Made by a program: the position numbers and the translations under genes
Origin: Alkalibacterium olivapovliticus
GTDB taxonomy: Bacteria > Bacillota > Bacilli > Lactobacillales > Carnobacteriaceae_A
Assembly (NCBI RefSeq): GCF_003003275.1
Contig: NZ_PVTO01000005.1
Location: forward strand, 56,258 to 120,257
DNA: 64,000 nt
Reading direction: 5' to 3'
Shown: piece after piece, positions 1 to 9,524 of the stretch
Layout: each line of letters begins with the position of its first letter
How positions within the stretch are numbered: position 1 is the stretch's first letter
The notes under the pieces: model-generated
What the model was told of the DNA's origin: nothing
Seen by the model: the letters and a program-made list of their open reading frames with translations, nothing else
Database searches by the model: none

Positions 1-1
1 G

Positions 2-94
2 GATGAACGTCATGTTCTCTTCGGGTGGCGATATGAGTATATTATTGATCTTCGTTCCGGCGATATGCAGTCATTAATTAATGGACCCTCATAA
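2..94 (+). CDS. 3' end of an unidentified protein (partial)
   Basis: An open frame enters from the left edge and ends at a TAA at 92-94, giving the last 30 residues of a protein that ends in SLINGPS. The tail is mixed polar and aromatic (contains FGWRYEY), with no membrane segment or motif I recognise. The next gene starts 72 bases later on the same strand behind its own ribosome binding site. The frame could be chance, although 30 codons without a stop just before a real gene favours a true gene end. Function unknown. Confidence 0.35.
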   Translation, partial: DERHVLFGWRYEYIIDLRSGDMQSLINGPS

Positions 95-165
95 AAATAG
101 ACTAGAATTTTTACTCTGTCTACTGTAAACTATTATATGAATAGGGAATAGAGAGGGAGTTTTTA

Positions 166-570
166 TTGGATACTTGGACAATAGTAACAATTATATTATG
201 GATCGGTATTATCGCGTGGGGAATCTGGGAATTAGTTCAGTTTTTCAGACGTAAAAATGCAGCAACTGCAATTGAAAATGATGAATTCAAGCAAAATATG
301 CGTAAAGTTCAAATTGTCGATGTTAGAGGAAAAGATGATTTTGATGCGGGTCACATATTAGGGGCTCGAAACATTCCGTACATGCAAATGAAACAACGCT
401 TTGGAGAACTGCGCAAAGATCAGCCGATCTACCTTTATGACGACAAGAAAACAATCAGTTACCGTTCAGCGCTTCTGCTGAAGAAAAATGGCTTCGATAA
501 TATATACGTGCTGAAAGACGGATACTCAAAATGGGACGGCAAAATCAAACGTAAAAAGTCTTTAAATTAA
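166..570 (+). CDS. Membrane-anchored rhodanese-like domain protein lacking the active-site cysteine
   Basis: 134 residues from a TTG start with GAGAGGGAG about 6 bases upstream. Residues 5-27 form one N-terminal membrane segment. Residues 45-128 are a rhodanese domain: the IVDVR strand, the DAGHILGARNIP loop and a C-terminal GYSKWDG are clear, and the layout matches B. subtilis YqhL. The loop that normally carries the catalytic cysteine (CxxxxR) reads YDDKKTISYR, and the protein has no cysteine at all, so sulfur transfer by the classical mechanism is not expected. It may act as a binding or scaffold domain on the cytoplasmic side; that role is inference. Confidence 0.85.
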   Translation: MDTWTIVTIILWIGIIAWGIWELVQFFRRKNAATAIENDEFKQNMRKVQIVDVRGKDDFDAGHILGARNIPYMQMKQRFGELRKDQPIYLYDDKKTISYRSALLLKKNGFDNIYVLKDGYSKWDGKIKRKKSLN

Positions 571-630
571 CAGAACTCCTTGCCTAGTTGCATTCGTTCT
601 TTCAAGACGCTAGTTTATAGTAAATCAGAA

Positions 631-657
631 AGGAAATCGATCAGGATTTCCTTTTTT
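631..657 (+). terminator. Intrinsic terminator after the rhodanese-like gene
   Basis: Perfect 8-bp stem AGGAAATC / GATTTCCT (631-638 with 645-652), 6-base loop, followed by a run of T. Confidence 0.85.
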
Positions 658-703
658 GCATATCAACCCACAGAACAGAACTAATTAATTAAAGGAGCAG
701 ACC

Positions 704-2188
704 GTGGATATCAGACAAACGAAATGGGGACGCAAAGGCATCCGTCTCATCACAAGACAGCTTGACAGACGTGACAATAATGAGGTGCCTTACTGGATGG
801 TCTACACTGCTTTATTTGCAGGATCTCTAATGGTGATCATGAATCAGACAGCTATTAAAACGGCCTTACCGACGATGATAAATGATTTAAATGTCTCACC
901 TTCTATAGGCCAGTGGACAGTATCAGGCTATACTCTCGTAAAAGGGATTATGGTGCCCATCACTGCCTTCGCAATGAACAAATTCCGTTCCCGAAATTTG
1001 TTTATTCTGATGATGATCATTTTCGGGATCGGGTCTTTTATTGCGGGACTCGGATTCCACTTCATTGTCGTGCTCTTCGGAACGCTTCTTCAGGGTGTTG
1101 GGGCAGGGATGGTCATTCCTCTTATGCAGACAATCATATTAACTGTTTCACCGCCTGAAAAGCGCGGGAGTGCTCTAGGGCTGATGGGCGTCGTACTGGG
1201 CTTAGGGCCAACTCTTGGACCCGCTATGGGCGGTTGGATAGTCGACACGCTCTCATGGCATTTTATTTTCTATGGCCTGTTTGTCGGATCGATTTTAGTG
1301 ATCCCCATTGCTTTATTGACGTTGACAGATGTTCTGCCGATGAGTAACCCGACGATCGACTGGGTATCGATAAGGCATTCACTGATTGGGTTCGGTGTTC
1401 TGCTGTTTGGTCTTTCATTAATGGGATCAGAGGGATTCGATTCAATTGTGGCATGGGTGTCGGTCGTCATCGGAGCACTGTTCATCTACTTGTTCATCAA
1501 GCGCAATTTAAACAGTCCGGATCCCATGCTGAACGTGTCTCTGTTTAAAAACAGAACATTCAGTCTAGCCGTCGTCATTACGATGCTCGGATTGATGGTC
1601 ATTACAGGTATATCAAACGTGATGCCCATGTATATCCAGACTGTTTTGGGGCGTTCCGCAACATTATCGGGACTGATATTACTTCCAGGTGGGCTCTTCA
1701 AAGCTTTTATTTCACCGGTAACTGGTCGTATTTATGACCGGTACGGCGTATCAAAAATTGCGCCACTAGGGGGATTGACTTTGTTTATAGGGACACTGCT
1801 TCTGGTTTTTGTCAGTCAGACGACACCGATCTGGTACATCGTTGGCATCTACCTTCTGTTGTCGATCGGATTTGGGGTCTTCAATATTCCGGTTACCACT
1901 GCTGGTATGAATGCACTGCCTGATGATCAGATGGGACACGGAACCTCAGCCAGACAGACAGTGAGACAAATCGGCTCAAGTTTCGCTATTACATTAGTTT
2001 TCGCGTCCATGTCCATTGTGTCTGCTTTCGTTCATTCGCCTACACTTGAAGCGGCGGATGCAGGGGGAGCTGCTCCTGATTTAACGATTGAAGGAATTAG
2101 AGGAGGATTTGGGATGGTAGCTATACTAGCTTTCACAGCCTTCATACTGACCTTTTTCTTAAAAGAAAAAACAAAAAAAGCACACTAA
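704..2188 (+). CDS. DHA2-family (14-TM) major facilitator drug exporter
   Basis: 494 residues from a GTG start with AAAGGAG 7 bases upstream. The protein is almost wholly hydrophobic, as expected for a 14-segment EmrB/QacA/LmrB-type proton-coupled exporter. The antiporter motif C region is clear around residues 166-180 (LGLGPTLGPAMGGW). A short N-terminal basic cytoplasmic tail precedes the first segment (YWMVYTALFAGSL). A QTAIKTALPTM motif just after TM1 and the WTVSGYTLVKG stretch are typical of DHA2 proteins. Substrates cannot be told from sequence; multidrug or lincosamide-type compounds are the usual assignment. It stands alone between two terminators, with no regulator next to it. Confidence 0.9.
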   Translation: MDIRQTKWGRKGIRLITRQLDRRDNNEVPYWMVYTALFAGSLMVIMNQTAIKTALPTMINDLNVSPSIGQWTVSGYTLVKGIMVPITAFAMNKFRSRNLFILMMIIFGIGSFIAGLGFHFIVVLFGTLLQGVGAGMVIPLMQTIILTVSPPEKRGSALGLMGVVLGLGPTLGPAMGGWIVDTLSWHFIFYGLFVGSILVIPIALLTLTDVLPMSNPTIDWVSIRHSLIGFGVLLFGLSLMGSEGFDSIVAWVSVVIGALFIYLFIKRNLNSPDPMLNVSLFKNRTFSLAVVITMLGLMVITGISNVMPMYIQTVLGRSATLSGLILLPGGLFKAFISPVTGRIYDRYGVSKIAPLGGLTLFIGTLLLVFVSQTTPIWYIVGIYLLLSIGFGVFNIPVTTAGMNALPDDQMGHGTSARQTVRQIGSSFAITLVFASMSIVSAFVHSPTLEAADAGGAAPDLTIEGIRGGFGMVAILAFTAFILTFFLKEKTKKAH

Positions 2189-2193
2189 AAAAC

Positions 2194-2253
2194 TTCAACA
2201 CAGTGAGTCGGACAGCCAAACAGCTGCTTGCTCGTACTGATGTTGAATTTTTT
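2194..2253. terminator. Hairpin terminator between convergent genes
   Basis: TTCAACA-CAGT at 2194 pairs with ACTG-A-TGTTGAA ending at 2247, with one bulge. An inner GTGAG/CTCGT pairing follows the same arms, and a T run follows on the plus strand. A-rich sequence on the left arm lets it also serve the minus-strand gene that ends at 2258. Confidence 0.7.
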
Positions 2254-2257
2254 CTAG

Positions 2258-3067
2258 TTAAACATTCAATGAGTTGATTATGATGGCAGAGGTTTCTTCA
2301 ATTGATTTAGTCGCGACATTAATAATCTGACAGTTCAATTTTTTGTAGATTTCATCGGCATATCTAATTTCTTTTCGGATACGGTTTCTATCGGAATACG
2401 GCGTTTCTGCTTCCATACCGTAAGACAGCATTCGTTCTTTCCGAATATTGGACAGCATTTCTTCGTCATTAGTCAATCCGACAATTTTACTTGGATCGAC
2501 TTGCCAGATTTCATCAGGCAATTTTGATTCAGGTAAAAGAGGAAGGTTCGCTACTTTGTAATTCTGATTGGCCAGGAAAATGCTGAGCGGTGTCTTGGAC
2601 GTTCTCGAAATACCCAAAATAACGATATCCGCTTCAAGAAACCCTTTAGGATCTTTTCCGTCATCGAAGCGAACGGCAAATTCAAGGGCACCGATCCGGT
2701 CAAAATACTTCTCATCCAGTTTATGCATGGCACCCGGTTTGTGCGTAGGCAGTGCGTTCGACCGTAAAGTCAGCTCATTAATAAGAGGGTTGATAATATC
2801 AAAACATGTCAGCGATTCTCTGGTACAGAACTCCTCAATGATGTCCACTAGAGCTGGATCGACAAACGTGTGAAGAACGATTGCGTCAGCCTCTTTTGCT
2901 TTTTCCAGTATAGTAATGATCTGATCCTCCTGCCTGACAAAGGGGAAATTTTTAAGATCAAATAGTGTATCCGGAAATTGTGCTCTTGCTGCGTAAAAAA
3001 TATTACTGGCTGTTCCACCGACAGAATCTGATAACACAAAGATCGTTGCGGCTGATTCTTTCGACAT
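2258..3067 (-). CDS. Pyruvate,phosphate dikinase / PEP synthase regulatory protein (DUF299 kinase/pyrophosphorylase)
   Basis: 269 residues. The ATG at 3067 is chosen because GGAAGG lies 10 bases upstream; a longer TTG frame from 3085 would start inside that site. Family members phosphorylate PPDK or PEP synthase on threonine with ADP and remove the phosphate by phosphorolysis. The N-terminal LSDSVGGTA motif and the P-loop-like GISRTSKTPLS (about residues 152-162) are hallmark sequences; B. subtilis YqfL is the reference. The target enzyme is not in this window. The gene is divergent from zur, sharing a 138-base intergenic space, and convergent with the MFS gene. Confidence 0.9.
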   Translation of the reverse strand: MSKESAATIFVLSDSVGGTASNIFYAARAQFPDTLFDLKNFPFVRQEDQIITILEKAKEADAIVLHTFVDPALVDIIEEFCTRESLTCFDIINPLINELTLRSNALPTHKPGAMHKLDEKYFDRIGALEFAVRFDDGKDPKGFLEADIVILGISRTSKTPLSIFLANQNYKVANLPLLPESKLPDEIWQVDPSKIVGLTNDEEMLSNIRKERMLSYGMEAETPYSDRNRIRKEIRYADEIYKKLNCQIINVATKSIEETSAIIINSLNV

Positions 3068-3142
3068 ATTGATCAGTCCTTCCAAAGAGTTTATACTTTA
3101 AGTATATAGTAATCGTGCACTTATTTGAACCGAAAATGATTC

Positions 3143-3170
3143 TTGAATAATTCTTATATTTCGTTATACT
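3143..3170 (+). promoter_or_regulatory. Promoter for zur
   Basis: TTGAAT (3143-3148), 16-base spacer, TATACT (3165-3170). The predicted start lies about 30 bases before the TTG start codon of zur. No clear Zur palindrome is visible. Confidence 0.6.
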
Positions 3171-3205
3171 AGTATAGAGACTCTAACATAAAGGAAGCGA
3201 TTCTG

Positions 3206-3628
3206 TTGACAGCGTTTGAACAAGCCGTTAAAACCCTTAAACGTAACGGGTATAAAACAACGGGTAAACGACAGCGTATTTTAGAAATCTTATATAACAG
3301 AAAAAAATACATGTCTGCCAAAGAAGTACAGGATCATTTAAAAGAAATGTTTCCTGGTATCAGTCCTGACACCATTTACCGTAACTTACACACATTTGTA
3401 GAATTATCAGTAGTCGAAGAGACTGAATTGAACGGCGAAAAATTATTCCGATCCAGCTGTGATGTCCATGGTCACCATCACCACTTTATCTGTACTGAAT
3501 GCGGAAAGACAAGGGAACTTGAGATGTGTCCGCTGGATTTATTTCAGGAGCAACTCCCTGGATGCGAGGTAACTTCTCATCGATTTGAATTGTTTGGAAA
3601 ATGTCAGGATTGCTGCCTGACCGCCTGA
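3206..3628 (+). CDS. zur: Fur-family metal regulator, Zur type
   Basis: 140 residues from a TTG start with AAGGAAG 8 bases upstream. It has a winged helix-turn-helix N-terminus (about residues 10-85, with SPDTIYRNLHTF as recognition region) and a C-terminal metal-binding and dimerisation domain. Seen directly: HGHHHHFICTECGKT, a second CxxC (CQDC) near the end, and HRFELFGKC. These match B. subtilis Zur better than Fur or PerR, so zinc-dependent repression of zinc uptake genes is expected. No zinc transporter lies next to it. The Zur assignment within the Fur superfamily is likely but not proven by sequence alone. Confidence 0.85.
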   Translation: MTAFEQAVKTLKRNGYKTTGKRQRILEILYNRKKYMSAKEVQDHLKEMFPGISPDTIYRNLHTFVELSVVEETELNGEKLFRSSCDVHGHHHHFICTECGKTRELEMCPLDLFQEQLPGCEVTSHRFELFGKCQDCCLTA

Positions 3629-3688
3629 GGCCACTGACTGAAATATGAGAGTGTTTACATTTTGTCCATAATTATTTTGGACAGAGTG

Positions 3689-3717
3689 TTGACGCTCTCT
3701 ATTTATTTCTATATAAT
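3689..3717 (+). promoter_or_regulatory. Strong sigma-A promoter for rpsU
   Basis: TTGACG (3689-3694), 17-base spacer, perfect TATAAT (3712-3717). It gives a leader of about 130 bases before rpsU. Confidence 0.85.
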
Positions 3718-3752
3718 TAAAAATGAATCGTTTGAATGCATTCGTGCATATT

Positions 3753-3861
3753 AAATGATTACATCATTTATTGATAGGGAAGACCAATTGTGAATATACT
3801 ACTATTTATTAGCAATCGGAACGCCCTGAACGTACGAGGGGAGGGGAAGAACGTTGACTAA
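3753..3861 (+). other. rpsU leader: hairpin and possible overlapping leader peptide
   Basis: The leader contains a 7-bp hairpin AAATGAT-TAC-ATCATTT (3753-3769). A GTG at 3790 preceded by AGGGAAG opens a 23-codon frame ending at 3861, eight bases into rpsU. That frame covers the rpsU ribosome binding site. Whether it is translated is unknown. Confidence 0.25.
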
Positions 3862-4027
3862 AACAGATATCAAGAAAGGTGAAAGTCTTGATGATGCTCT
3901 TCGTCGTTTCAAACGTTCCGTATCTAAGACGGGCACTTTGAAAGAAGCCCGTAAACGTGAATACTATGACAAGCCGAGTGTTAAGCGTAGAAAGAAATCT
4001 GAGGAAGCACGTAAGCGTAAGTTCTAA
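3854..4027 (+). CDS. rpsU: 30S ribosomal protein S21
   Basis: 57 residues from a TTG start, with a very strong GAGGGGAGGGG site about 5 bases upstream. The sequence is basic and ends in [11 protein letters not shown]; the [11 protein letters not shown] and [12 protein letters not shown] segments are diagnostic of bacterial S21, a small-subunit protein contacting the anti-Shine-Dalgarno region. It leads a cluster with yqeY 42 bases downstream, the standard Firmicutes pairing. The TTG start codon on a ribosomal protein gene is unusual, but no ATG lies nearby in frame. Confidence 0.95.
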   Translation: MTKTDIKKGESLDDALRRFKRSVSKTGTLKEARKREYYDKPSVKRRKKSEEARKRKF

Positions 4028-4069
4028 GGTTAATCCTTTGAATGTTACCCTCAAACAGAAGGTGATTGT

Positions 4070-4516
4070 ATGTCTCGTCTTGATGAGTTGAATCAGGATA
4101 TGAAAATCGCGATGAAAGCTAAAGATAAGGAGAAATTGTCTACTATCCGTATGTTAAAATCTGCCTTACAGAATGAACAGATCAATAAGGGAGACGAACT
4201 GACGGATGAAGACGAATTGACTATTCTTTCCCGCGAGAAAAAACAGCGCGTCGAATCTTTAAACGAGTTTAAGGCAGCCGGTCGAGATGATCTGGTTGTC
4301 AAACTGGAAAAAGAAATCGGAATCGTTGACACTTATCTGCCAGCACAGTTGAGCGAAGAAGACATTCGTGAAATTGTGCAGGACACAGTTGAACAGACTC
4401 AGTCTTCCTCAATGAAAGATATGGGTAAGGTAATGGGTGCATTGATGCCTAGAGTTAAAGGTAAAGCTGACGGCAATCTTGTGAATTCGATTGTTAAAGA
4501 AGAACTGAATAAGTAA
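4070..4516 (+). CDS. yqeY: GatB/YqeY domain protein
   Basis: 148 residues from ATG with an AAGGTGATT site. The whole protein is a YqeY domain, related to the tRNA-binding tail of the GatB amidotransferase subunit: MKAKDKEKLSTIRMLKSAL near the N-terminus, then DTYLPAQLSEEDI and MGALMPRVKGKADG. Length is normal (147-150). The family is thought to bind tRNA, but its cellular role is not established. It is cotranscribed with rpsU and followed by a strong terminator. Confidence 0.93.
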   Translation: MSRLDELNQDMKIAMKAKDKEKLSTIRMLKSALQNEQINKGDELTDEDELTILSREKKQRVESLNEFKAAGRDDLVVKLEKEIGIVDTYLPAQLSEEDIREIVQDTVEQTQSSSMKDMGKVMGALMPRVKGKADGNLVNSIVKEELNK

Positions 4517-4523
4517 GAGAGAC

Positions 4524-4568
4524 AACCGCGACTATCTGGACTATCTGTTCAGACACTCGCGGTTTTTT
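4524..4568 (+). terminator. Terminator of the rpsU-yqeY unit
   Basis: Perfect 8-bp stem AACCGCGA / TCGCGGTT (4524-4531, 4557-4564) followed by six T. Confidence 0.9.
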
Positions 4569-4716
4569 CTGTTTTATTCTCCCTTTTATTTTTCAGCTCT
4601 GGTTAATCCCTGAGCCTCGTCCCTGATTGAGATGGCAAGTCACTACAGATGATTGTTCATAAAAGCTGTAAACTCCTTACTTTTCAGCACCTTTTATGGA
4701 GATTTAGTTCAATTTA

Positions 4717-4725
4717 TGCTATGAT
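4717..4725 (+). promoter_or_regulatory. Extended -10 promoter for the phoH operon
   Basis: TGCTATGAT (TG at 4717, -10 TATGAT at 4720-4725) with no convincing -35. It lies 38 bases before the phoH start. Confidence 0.5.
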
Positions 4726-4763
4726 TTAAAGGAATCAATTTACTTAAAGGAGATGTCAACTGG

Positions 4764-5732
4764 TTGACTCAATTTACCGATAAAAAACGAATCGAACTGG
4801 AAGACTCGCAACGAGTCTTTTCACTATTTGGACCTCAAAACAGTTATTTGACTTTGATCGAAGAGGAAATGGCTGTTTCCATTTCAAGTCGAGGTACTCA
4901 ACTTGAAATCGAGGGCGAACCTGACATGATTAATCTCATCGAGACTTTATTTAATCAATTATTAACGCTCGATGATAAAGGGATCAGTATCAAAAAAGCG
5001 GATATCATGGCAGCTGTCCGCATGGCCAAACAAGGCAAATTGTCACAGTTCGTGCGGATGTATGAAGAGGAAATTACTAGAGATAAAGAAAACAAAGCAA
5101 TCCGTGTTAAAAATGTGGGTCAGCGAGATTATGTAGAAGCCATCAAAAAGAATGACATCGTCTTTGGTGTTGGACCAGCAGGAACAGGTAAAACGTTTGT
5201 GGCCGTGGCCATGGCTGTTGCTGCGATGAGAAGAGGAGAAATAAAGCGCATCATTTTAACGCGTCCTGCCGTAGAAGCAGGTGAAAGTTTAGGCTTTCTG
5301 CCTGGTGATTTAAAGGAAAAAGTGGATCCTTATCTTAGACCCCTTTACGATGCCCTGTATACTATTTTCGGAACAGAGCACACCAATCGTCTGCTCGAAA
5401 GAGAAACGATCGAGATTGCTCCACTTGCTTATATGCGGGGAAGAACACTGGATGATGCCTTTATTATCCTGGATGAAGCTCAAAATACGACCGTTCAGCA
5501 GATGAAAATGTTCCTGACCCGACTGGGATTCGGTTCTAAAATGGTCATTAATGGGGATATTACGCAAGTTGACTTGCCCAAAAGAACGCCAAGCGGACTG
5601 ATTCATGCTGAGAGGGTCCTGACAGAAGTCAAAGGAATCGCTCATATTAAATTTGAAGCTGAAGACGTCGTCAGACACCCACTTGTTGCGAAAGTGATAC
5701 GTGCATATGATAATGAAACGGATAGTGATTAA
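4764..5732 (+). CDS. phoH: PhoH-like ATPase
   Basis: 322 residues from a TTG start with AAAGGAGAT upstream. An N-terminal KH-like region (about residues 1-115) precedes a P-loop NTPase domain. Walker A is GPAGTGKTF (about residues 139-147), and FIILDEAQNT is the Walker B region. It belongs to the PhoH/YbeZ type that partners the endoribonuclease YbeY, which follows at once. YbeZ-type proteins are ATPases with suggested RNA helicase or remodelling activity. The pgpH gene that separates phoH and ybeY in B. subtilis is absent here. Confidence 0.93.
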   Translation: MTQFTDKKRIELEDSQRVFSLFGPQNSYLTLIEEEMAVSISSRGTQLEIEGEPDMINLIETLFNQLLTLDDKGISIKKADIMAAVRMAKQGKLSQFVRMYEEEITRDKENKAIRVKNVGQRDYVEAIKKNDIVFGVGPAGTGKTFVAVAMAVAAMRRGEIKRIILTRPAVEAGESLGFLPGDLKEKVDPYLRPLYDALYTIFGTEHTNRLLERETIEIAPLAYMRGRTLDDAFIILDEAQNTTVQQMKMFLTRLGFGSKMVINGDITQVDLPKRTPSGLIHAERVLTEVKGIAHIKFEAEDVVRHPLVAKVIRAYDNETDSD

Positions 5733-5733
5733 A

Positions 5734-6190
5734 ATGGAAACAATTATATATGATGAAACAGACAAAATAACTGAAGACATGGTCGATTGGATGGAAGACC
5801 TGCTGAATGTTGCAGCTGGCAAGTTAAACGTCACTGACAAAGCAGAAGTATCCATTACTGTAGTCACTAATGATAAAATCAGAGAAATAAACAAAGAGTA
5901 CCGTGATAAAGATCAGGTAACAGATGTCATCAGTTTTGCCATTGAAGATGATGAAGAAGATCTGTTCAAGGAATTCGACTTAGACGGTATTACGATCCCG
6001 AGAGATCTAGGTGATATCTTTATTTCTTATGATAAAGCAGTGGAGCAGGCAACCGAATTCGGACATTCAGTTGAAAGAGAATTGGGTTTTCTGATGGTAC
6101 ACGGTTTCCTTCACTTAAATGGCTATGACCACATGACAACAGAAGAAGAGAAGATCATGTTTTCATTACAAGAGGAGATTCTGAAGGAAT

Positions 6191-6207
<17 letters not shown>
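5734..6207 (+). CDS. ybeY: Endoribonuclease YbeY (rRNA maturation factor)
   Basis: 157 residues. The ATG at 5734 is preferred: it follows the phoH stop by one base, suggesting translational coupling, while in-frame upstream codons lie inside phoH. The zinc motif HGFLHLNGYDH (H-x3-H-x5-H, about residues 123-133) is intact, as is the conserved VISFA segment. The enzyme is a single-strand RNase for 16S rRNA 3' processing and ribosome quality control. The gene overlaps dgkA by 17 bases. Confidence 0.95.
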
Positions 6208-7918
<1,711 letters not shown>

Positions 7919-7944
7919 TCTGTTAAATGTGAGAAGGTGACTGA

Positions 7945-8721
7945 GTGTCTCAGTTAGAAGAAATTGAAGGACTTGTTTTATCAGTCAGAAAACACCGTGA
8001 ACGTGATTATCTGGTCAAGTTATTTACAAATGAATACGGTAAATTAATGTTCTTTGTGAGAGGAACTAAAAATCCGAATTTCAAACTGAGACCTGTGATC
8101 CAGCCGTTCACTAAAGCTACATTTATAGCCGATATCAGACCGGATGGATTAAGCTTTATACGGGATGCAAAAAATGTTGAATCCTATACATCTATCCAAA
8201 CTGATATATTTAAAAATGCCTATGCGACGTATATCGTGCAGCTGGCAGATGCTGCACTTGAAGACCGAAAAGCAGACCCGGGATTATATCACCAACTCGT
8301 TATGGGACATGAAGCCATCAATTCAGATGTCGATCCCGAAATCATCATGGCGATTTTCGAAGTCCGTTTTCTCCTGTATTTTGGGGTCATGCCTGAGTTC
8401 AGAGGGTGTGTATTCTGCGGCAAAACCGAGGGGCCTTTTGATTATTCCAGTAAACATCATGGCTTAATCTGTCCCAATCACTTTCACGAAGATGAACGAC
8501 GGTTGCATGCTTCACCAAAAGCCATGCATTTCATCAGACTATTTTCTGTGCTGTCTTTCGATAAACTCAATACGGTCTCTTTAAAGAAACAGACAAAACT
8601 CGAGATACGTTATGTTATAGATGAATTATATGATGAATTAGTAGGACTGAATTTGAAGAGCAAACGGTTTATCAATCAAATGCATCAATGGGAAAGTATA
8701 TTGAAGCGTAAGGACGATTAG
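7945..8721 (+). CDS. recO: DNA repair protein RecO
   Basis: 258 residues from a GTG start with GAGAAGGTGA upstream. An N-terminal OB fold (about 1-80) leads into a helical domain with a zinc-finger-like segment (CVFCG ... ICPNHF, about residues 152-175). RecO acts with RecR to load RecA at single-strand gaps. It follows era by 26 bases. The stop is immediately followed by the ATG of a small membrane reading frame. Confidence 0.94.
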   Translation: MSQLEEIEGLVLSVRKHRERDYLVKLFTNEYGKLMFFVRGTKNPNFKLRPVIQPFTKATFIADIRPDGLSFIRDAKNVESYTSIQTDIFKNAYATYIVQLADAALEDRKADPGLYHQLVMGHEAINSDVDPEIIMAIFEVRFLLYFGVMPEFRGCVFCGKTEGPFDYSSKHHGLICPNHFHEDERRLHASPKAMHFIRLFSVLSFDKLNTVSLKKQTKLEIRYVIDELYDELVGLNLKSKRFINQMHQWESILKRKDD

Positions 8722-9221
8722 ATGAGTGAACTATTAGGAAGACTAATCATTGTCAGTCTGGCATGGGCAGGCATTATCCATGTTTTGATTCAAATGAAAC
8801 AGATTGTGATTCGTCACCGTCTGATAGTTTATTAAGCAGGAAGTCCGTTCAATTAGCAGTTGCTTTCATTCTTATAACACTGGCTATACTATTTGAGCTT
8901 CCACTGATTGACTGGATAGTCGTCTTTTCAGCCGCACTGTTTGTATATGTATCTCAGTTCAATAAGGGATTGACCTCAAAAGGGGTCATTCCCATTGAAT
9001 CCGGTACTGCCATCCGCGGGATGATGAGTAAAGAATATAACTTCAACGAAACGCAGGAATGGCTGTTTATTGACCAAGAGGATCGGATACAGCTGTGCTT
9101 CACGACAGTAAAAGAGCCGGATGACATCAAGCTGATTTACTTTGACAATACAGTCAAAGAACAGGTACTGTCTTACCTTTCTCAGAAAAATCAGAAGGTC
9201 AGGGTTACAAAAGACAAATAA
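8722..9221 (+). pseudogene. Small membrane protein gene split by a probable frameshift
   Basis: An ATG directly after the recO stop, with AAGGA 7 bases upstream, opens 37 codons of a hydrophobic peptide (LIIVSLAWAGIIHVL) ending at 8835. A second frame, open from 8763 to 9221, has two more membrane segments (around 8850-8960) and a soluble tail with EWLFIDQEDRIQL and IKLIYFDNT. The second frame's own ATG at 8763 has no ribosome binding site. Joined by a one-base shift between about 8790 and 8833, they give one protein of roughly 160 residues with three membrane segments. Either the gene is broken, the sequence has an indel error, or two genes overlap. I do not recognise the family. Confidence 0.5.
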
Positions 9222-9245
9222 ACAGTGTCAGACTGACTTTAGTAT

Positions 9246-9273
9246 TTGACAATTTCAAAAGTTATTGTAAGAT
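9246..9273 (+). promoter_or_regulatory. Promoter for the glycine T-box / glyQS
   Basis: TTGACA (9246-9251), 16-base spacer, TAAGAT (9268-9273). Confidence 0.6.
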
Positions 9274-9284
9274 AGAATATGACA

Positions 9285-9502
9285 ATAACGCACGGTGACA
9301 GAAGAAGTACAGATAGAGTCCTTATAAGCGACTATGGGAAGGTGTAAGCCATAGAGGGACCTACTTGGAAAGGCATCTGGAGTGCACACTGTAAAGTGCC
9401 GGCTCAGTAGGTTATTGAGCTGGAAGTAGGGTGGAACCGCGAGAAAACTCGTCCCTATACTGATGGATAACTGTCAGTATAGAGACGAGTTTTCTTTATT
9501 TT
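9285..9502 (+). promoter_or_regulatory. Glycine T-box riboswitch with terminator, controlling glyQS
   Basis: The conserved T-box AGGGTGGAACCGCG is at 9428-9441. Stem I can be read: AGTA box at 9306-9309, an apical hairpin CTATGG/CCATAG whose loop holds GGTGTAA (fits the GGUGNRA apical loop), then on the descending arm GGAAAGGCA with specifier codon GGC (glycine) at 9372-9374. The terminator is a long hairpin: GAAAACTCGTC (9443-9453) pairs with GACGAGTTTTC (9484-9494), the upper stem CTATACTGA pairs with TCAGTATAG, and T-rich sequence follows. Uncharged tRNA-Gly binding should favour the antiterminator and raise glyQS expression. Confidence 0.95.
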
Positions 9503-9524
9503 TAAATACGAGGAGAGAAACGAA

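Noticed and set aside
5310..5894. 194-codon minus-strand frame opposite phoH and ybeY
   Set aside because: Antisense to two strongly conserved genes, composition typical of a shadow frame, no start signals.
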